In this document: one piece after another, positions 59,382-63,245 of the stretch
How positions within the stretch are numbered: position 1 is the first letter of the stretch
Layout: the number at the start of each line of letters is the position of its first letter
From: an uncultured Eubacteriales bacterium
GTDB lineage: Bacteria; Bacillota; Clostridia; Oscillospirales; Acutalibacteraceae
Direction of reading: 5' to 3'
Length of the DNA: 63,245 nucleotides
Assembly: GCA_934489895.1 (NCBI GenBank)
Contig: CAKSST010000010.1
Location: 1-63,245, forward strand
Notes under the pieces: generated by a model
Databases searched by the model: none
Told to the model about the DNA's origin: nothing
The model's input: only the letters and a program-made list of their open reading frames with translations
Position numbers and translations under genes: made by a program

Positions 59382-61145
59382 TTATATATGATTATAACAA
59401 TTTTTTAAAGAGTATTTTTCAGAATATTGCAAATATTTGTTTTTATAGTCGGGATTATCGGATTTTAAAGTACGCAAACCCTCATGAATATTAAGGCTAT
59501 TATGAGCTGTTTCCATAATGCAACCTGCAATATTTGAGCAGTGATCAGAGGTACGCTCAAGGTTTGTAAGCAAATCGGTCCATACAAATCCCGCTTCAAT
59601 TCCGCAACTGCCCTGCTGCAGTCTGCAGATGTGGTTTGCACGCAAAAGCTCTTTAAGACTGTCAATAATTTCTTCCAAAGGCTCAATATCAAAGGCGGCA
59701 TTTATGTCGTTGTTTTCAAAAGCCGACAGCGCAAGTGAGCATATTTCCTTTACGGCGTCGGTAAGAACTGCAAGCTCAGCTTTGGCAGGCTCTGTAAACT
59801 CAATTTCTTTATCGCGAAGTTCTTTTGCAGAATCCAAAAGGTTAACAGCATGGTCAGAAATTCGCTCGAAGTCGCTTATTATTCTGAGCAGTTTTGCTGC
59901 TTCGGCACTTTCATCCTCATTCGTTTGCTTTGAGGAAAGCTTTACAAGGTAGTTGCCTATAATATCTTCATAACGGTCGGTCTGTTCCTCTGCCGCAATA
60001 ATCTCATCAGCAACAGATGATTTATACTCGCCAAGTATATCAATACCTGATTTAAGTGCAGCTACAGAGCATTCCGCCATTTCGGCAGCATATTTGCGGC
60101 AGGCATCAAGCGCAACGGCAGGGGTAGAAAAAAGCCTTTCGTCCAGCTCGGTAACGGTATCTTTTTTGTTTGTATCGGGTACCAGCCTGCAAACCAGCTT
60201 TTCCAGCAGGTTTGACATGGGAAGAAATATTGCAGTACAAGCAATGTTAAACAAAGAGTGTGCAACCGCAATGCCGAAGTGGGTAGCATTCTCGGATAAA
60301 ATTGCGGGAGTAAACACCGATTTGACTATAGATAGTGCAGTCAATAACACAATTGTACCGATAATGTTGAATGAAAGGTGAGCCAAGGCAACACGCTTTG
60401 CATTGCGGTTAGTACCAAAAGAGGAAAGTATAGCGGTTATACAGGTGCCGATGTTTTGTCCCATAATAATCGGCAGCGCCGCGCTGTAGGTAATCCGGCC
60501 CGTTACGGTAAGTGCTTGTAAAATACCGACAGAAGCAGAGCTTGACTGGATAATAGCAGTAAGAACAGCGCCTGCAAGCACTCCTAATATGGGATTTTCA
60601 AACATTATGAACAGCCGTGCAAATTCAGGCACATCTTTAAGTCCTGCAACTGCGTCTGACATAATGTCCATACCAAACATCAAAACAGCAAAGCCCAGTA
60701 AAATTGTGCCGGTATCCTTTTTCTTGTTGGTTTTGCCAAACATATAAAAGGCTATACCAATAAGCGCAAGTACGGGGGTAAAGGAGGTGGGTTTAAAAAG
60801 CTGTACGAAGAAGTTTGAGCTTTCAATACCGCCAAGGCTTAAAATCCAGGCAGTTACGGTGGTGCCGATGTTTGCGCCCATTATAACGCCGATTGACTGA
60901 TTAAGACTCATAAGACCGGAGTTTACAAAGCCTACAACCATAACCGTTGTTGCGGAAGAGCTTTGAATAATTGCGGTTACCGCAAGGCCTGTTAAAAAGC
61001 CTAAGTATTTGTTTGTTGTAAGTTTTCCGATGATAGCGCTGAGACTGCTGCCTGCCTGACGCTCGAGTGAATCGCCCATAACACCCATTCCGTAAAGAAA
61101 CAGGCACAGTCCGCCTATAAGTGTAAGCAGGTTAAAAAAATCCAT
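59382..61145 (-). CDS. Na/Pi cotransporter family protein with PhoU domain
   Basis: A 587-aa membrane protein. Two inverted Na/Pi-cotransporter repeats contain the QSSSA motifs (IIQSSSATTVMVVGFVNSG near residue 60 and IIQSSSASVGILQAL near 200), with about eight to nine membrane segments to residue 330. A C-terminal PhoU-like helical domain follows (about 350-560: ERISDHAVNLLDSA, RTSDHCSNIAG). Probably sodium-driven phosphate uptake or export. I use ATG 61145, preceded by AAAGGA; the frame extends further upstream without a ribosome site. Confidence 0.9.
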   Translation of the reverse strand: MDFFNLLTLIGGLCLFLYGMGVMGDSLERQAGSSLSAIIGKLTTNKYLGFLTGLAVTAIIQSSSATTVMVVGFVNSGLMSLNQSIGVIMGANIGTTVTAWILSLGGIESSNFFVQLFKPTSFTPVLALIGIAFYMFGKTNKKKDTGTILLGFAVLMFGMDIMSDAVAGLKDVPEFARLFIMFENPILGVLAGAVLTAIIQSSSASVGILQALTVTGRITYSAALPIIMGQNIGTCITAILSSFGTNRNAKRVALAHLSFNIIGTIVLLTALSIVKSVFTPAILSENATHFGIAVAHSLFNIACTAIFLPMSNLLEKLVCRLVPDTNKKDTVTELDERLFSTPAVALDACRKYAAEMAECSVAALKSGIDILGEYKSSVADEIIAAEEQTDRYEDIIGNYLVKLSSKQTNEDESAEAAKLLRIISDFERISDHAVNLLDSAKELRDKEIEFTEPAKAELAVLTDAVKEICSLALSAFENNDINAAFDIEPLEEIIDSLKELLRANHICRLQQGSCGIEAGFVWTDLLTNLERTSDHCSNIAGCIMETAHNSLNIHEGLRTLKSDNPDYKNKYLQYSEKYSLKNCYNHI

Positions 61146-61336
61146 AATATCAAGTCCTTTCTTGCCGTTTTGCGGGCAACCCTGCCCAAAATTCTTCCTT
61201 TTTCCTTTTTTGTACGCGCCTATTATAGCTAATACAAAATTATCGTTCAATCAATTTACCAAAATATTACATATATTTTACATGAATAGCAATAATAATG
61301 TTCTTATGCATTGGAATAAAAAAACAGACGGCCAAA

Positions 61337-61821
61337 ATGATATGCACCCCAAAAGTTAGACACTTTTGGAGGTGCATATTTTTTTATGGCAAAGAAAGGA
61401 CAAAAATATAAAAATCACTCAGGAGAATTCAAAAAAGTGTTATAATGGATATGCGAGAACACAATATAGGATATAGGGAAACTGCGCGAAAATACCGGTT
61501 GGTAAGACAGTCTGAATCATCAGTTGCATCTATGTTGCATAGGTGGGAACGCATATACTTGGAAGAAGGAGCCGAAGGTCTGATGAAAGACGAGGCAGAG
61601 CTTGTTCCGCCGGCGGAACAAGAAAATGAAGACCGCCTAAGTTAGAAAAAAGAGTTGAAGAAGATTCAATTGCCGAGAACCAATGCTTGCGAATGGAGAT
61701 TCATTACTACAACAACGAAAGAGTTTCTCTAAAACCAAAAGGAATGAGCCCGGTACAATTCCGAACTCATTCGCAAACAATTTAATATTAAATTTTGTCA
61801 GAACTTTGGGGTATATCATTT
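61337..61821 (+). mobile_element. Decayed IS3-family element
   Basis: The left end contains the hairpin 61340-61379, and the right end (about 61797-61821) matches the inverted left end: ATGATAT...CCCCAAA.GTT.GACA. Inside are remnants of both transposase frames with everything between deleted: the catalytic DDE core is gone. The element is non-functional. No clear target duplication is seen. Confidence 0.75.
61386..61785 (+). pseudogene. IS3 transposase remnant (OrfA start, OrfB end)
   Basis: OrfA begins at ATG 61386 (MAKKGQKYKNHSGEFKK), stops near 61441 after a frameshift, and continues in another frame (61445-61645) as the helix-turn-helix part (IGYRETARKYRLVRQSESSV, WERIYLEEGAEGL). A further frame shift leads to KLEKRVEED and then directly to the last residues of OrfB, HYYNNERVSLKPKGMSPVQF. 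At least two frameshifts and one large internal deletion are needed to explain this. Confidence 0.75.
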
Positions 61822-61834
61822 AAACATCTCGTTT

Positions 61835-62599
61835 TTATTTCTTCTTTTGCTGCATAAGCCAGATTTTCATAACAAGGCGGTGCGGCAATAGTTTAGTCAT
61901 CAGCACCTGCGCACGAATTGACGGACCTACTACCGATACATCCTTGCCCTTTTGCATATCCTTTAATGCCTTTGTGACCACCTGCTCAGCTGTAAAGAAT
62001 TTATTATAATAGGTAATAACCGACTCATCTGTGACGGCGCGGTCAAAAAACTCAGTTTTAACCCAACCGGGACAAACCGCCATCATTTTAATGCCCGTAT
62101 GGCGCAGCTCTGCATTAACTGCCCTTGTAAATGAGAGTACAAACGCTTTTGTAGCACCGTACACGCTGATATACGGGACGGGTTGGAATGAGGAAAGCGA
62201 GCCTATCTGATACACATTTGAGCCGCGGCTCATATACGGCAGACTTAAATATGTTATAGCAACAAGCGCTTTATCATTAAGGTCTATCATTTCAAGCTGT
62301 TCTGCCAATTTTATATTTGTAAAGGCTTCAAATTTGCCGTAGCCGCTGGCACTTACAAGCACTGCAATTTGCGGTTTTTGCTCTTCAAGCAAAGCAGAAT
62401 ATTCATCAAACGCCGCGTAACTTGTCAAGTCCATCGCAATCACGCGCGCAGGGACGCCAATTTCTTTTGCAAGCTGTTCTAATTTTTCCTTGCGTCTTGC
62501 TATCAGCCATACCTCGTCAAATGATTGCTGTGCGGTAAGCTGATGAACAAATTCCCTGCCAATACCGCTCGACGCACCTGTTATAACCGCTATTTTCAT
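61835..62599 (-). CDS. Short-chain dehydrogenase/reductase
   Basis: Classical SDR of 254 aa. Cofactor loop TGASSGIGREF (about residues 7-17), the active-site Ser in IGSLSSFQPV and the YxxxK pair in VYGATKAF (Tyr near residue 147). The Arg residues after strand beta-2 (IARRKEKLE) favour NADP(H). The substrate is unknown; the sequence resembles DltE-like and other general oxidoreductases. AGGAAGGG precedes the ATG. Confidence 0.9.
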   Translation of the reverse strand: MKIAVITGASSGIGREFVHQLTAQQSFDEVWLIARRKEKLEQLAKEIGVPARVIAMDLTSYAAFDEYSALLEEQKPQIAVLVSASGYGKFEAFTNIKLAEQLEMIDLNDKALVAITYLSLPYMSRGSNVYQIGSLSSFQPVPYISVYGATKAFVLSFTRAVNAELRHTGIKMMAVCPGWVKTEFFDRAVTDESVITYYNKFFTAEQVVTKALKDMQKGKDVSVVGPSIRAQVLMTKLLPHRLVMKIWLMQQKKK

Positions 62600-62619
62600 A
62601 ATATTTTCCCTTCCTAAGA

Positions 62620-62646
62620 AAAAAACCGCAAAAACTGCGGTTTTTT
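62620..62646 (-). terminator. Terminator of the DtxR-family gene
   Basis: AAAAAACCGCA and TGCGGTTTTTT around AAAAC, immediately downstream of the mntR-like gene on the minus strand; T and A tracts allow both directions. Confidence 0.75.
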
Positions 62647-62650
62647 GACA

Positions 62651-63013
62651 TTATTCTTCCATAAATTTTTTGATTGCCGCAATAGTTTCATCGCTTATAA
62701 CGTGCTCAATCTTGCAGGCGTCCTTTGATGCCATTTCAGCAGATACACCGACTCGCATTAAAAACTTTGACAAAACGGTATGACGCTCAAAAATCTTTTT
62801 GGCGGCACGACGGCCTTCTTCAGTCAAAGACAGATAACCGTTCTCAGCCATTGTTATATAGCCGCCCTGTTTTAAAAGACCGACAGCCCTTGAAACGCTG
62901 GGCTTAGAATAACCCATCTGCTCGGCCACATCGATACTGCGGACGGCCCCCGTATTTTCAATAAGAACATAAATGGTTTCAAGATACATTTCCGCAGATT
63001 CCTGCATGCGCAT
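62651..63013 (-). CDS. DtxR/MntR-family metal-dependent regulator
   Basis: A 120-aa regulator of the DtxR family without the SH3-like domain, as in MntR. The winged helix covers about residues 5-65 (MYLETIYVLIENTGAVRSID, VAEQMGYSKPSVSRAVGLLK), and the dimerisation/metal domain has FERHTVLSKFLM and ACKIEHVISDET, whose Glu, His and Cys are candidate metal ligands. Probably controls manganese or iron uptake; target genes are not adjacent. GGGGG precedes the first ATG. Confidence 0.9.
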   Translation of the reverse strand: MRMQESAEMYLETIYVLIENTGAVRSIDVAEQMGYSKPSVSRAVGLLKQGGYITMAENGYLSLTEEGRRAAKKIFERHTVLSKFLMRVGVSAEMASKDACKIEHVISDETIAAIKKFMEE

Positions 63014-63111
63014 TGGGATTGCCCCCTTGAAATATTTTAAATTAAAAGCTGCCGATACGCTGATAACAGTCTAAAGAAGCACACGGCAAAATTGTTGTTC
63101 TATATATTTTT

Positions 63112-63139
63112 ATTATACACTGTAAGAAAAAAAATTCAA
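63112..63139 (-). promoter_or_regulatory. Promoter of the DtxR-family gene
   Basis: On the minus strand TTGAAT (63139-63134) and TATAAT (63117-63112) are separated by 16 bases. The remaining bases to the window end show no gene. Confidence 0.65.
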
Positions 63140-63245
63140 CTCTATTTCATAGTTTACAAATACTATAATGTAGGATTACAATAGATGTGTTACAGAATCT
63201 AATAAAAAATAGTGACGAATGGAAAATCCTGTGTTACAGTTAAGT

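Overview
The window looks like chromosome from a spore-forming, anaerobic, low-to-mid GC Firmicute of the class Clostridia, most likely an Oscillospirales/Ruminococcaceae-type gut bacterium. This placement is an inference. It rests on SpoVT, a pyruvate:ferredoxin oxidoreductase, a NifU-like/GGGtGRT protein pair, many small lipoproteins, strong Shine-Dalgarno sites and AT-rich sigma-A promoters. I see no rRNA, tRNA, CRISPR array or prophage. Most genes are housekeeping and are packed in short operons.

Region by region. 1-3.1 kb: hisH-hisF, a YbaK-type tRNA-editing protein, and a GMP synthase that has lost its glutaminase domain. 3.3-6.8 kb: a zinc-uptake unit (Fur-family regulator behind a perfect 25-bp palindrome, a small membrane protein, a folded leader, then znuA-znuC-znuB). 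7.2-13.9 kb: nadE, a transglutaminase-like lipoprotein, a Veg-like protein, a GntR(YtrA)-controlled ABC exporter operon and a split chromate transporter. 14-21.6 kb: purB-purA, a GHL10-type lipoprotein with luxS, rsmA with a degenerate cytidine-deaminase-like gene, and an unusual hairpin array. 21.8-28.6 kb: the NifU-like/GGGtGRT pair, an apparently cytosolic pectin-lyase-fold plus GH43-like pair, a DUF3048 lipoprotein and a CNNM transporter. 28.8-41.2 kb: nifJ, dut, prs, then thyX-tmk-DJ1-folate ligase-mltG-U32 and a class B PBP. 41.2-48.6 kb: alaS, HIT, PRTase, comEC, holA, rnmV. 48.7-63.2 kb: small lipoprotein and membrane genes, spoVT, a three-gene CARF-nuclease/TPR/nucleotidyltransferase-like operon, a class I lysyl-tRNA synthetase fused to a tRNA-binding domain, KtrAB-type potassium uptake, a HAD phosphatase, a Na/Pi cotransporter, an IS3 relic, an SDR and an MntR-like regulator.

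The strongest candidate for an undescribed system is 50750-53743. A DUF1887 protein (CARF-like sensor plus PD-(D/E)XK nuclease, the Card1/Can2 architecture), a TPR protein and a DUF4037 protein with a nucleotidyltransferase-like Gly-Ser...Asp-x-Asp signature lie head to tail behind one clear promoter, with no cas genes in the window. This could be a stand-alone nucleotide-signalling defence module, but that function is inference from architecture only.

Other points worth a look are the LysRS-I/OB-fold fusion, the GMP synthase without an amidotransferase domain, arrays of short unrelated hairpins, the folded zinc-operon leader, a solo IS-end hairpin forming the 3' end of a small gene, and two enzyme folds that have lost catalytic motifs (cytidine-deaminase-like protein, ComEC C-terminus).
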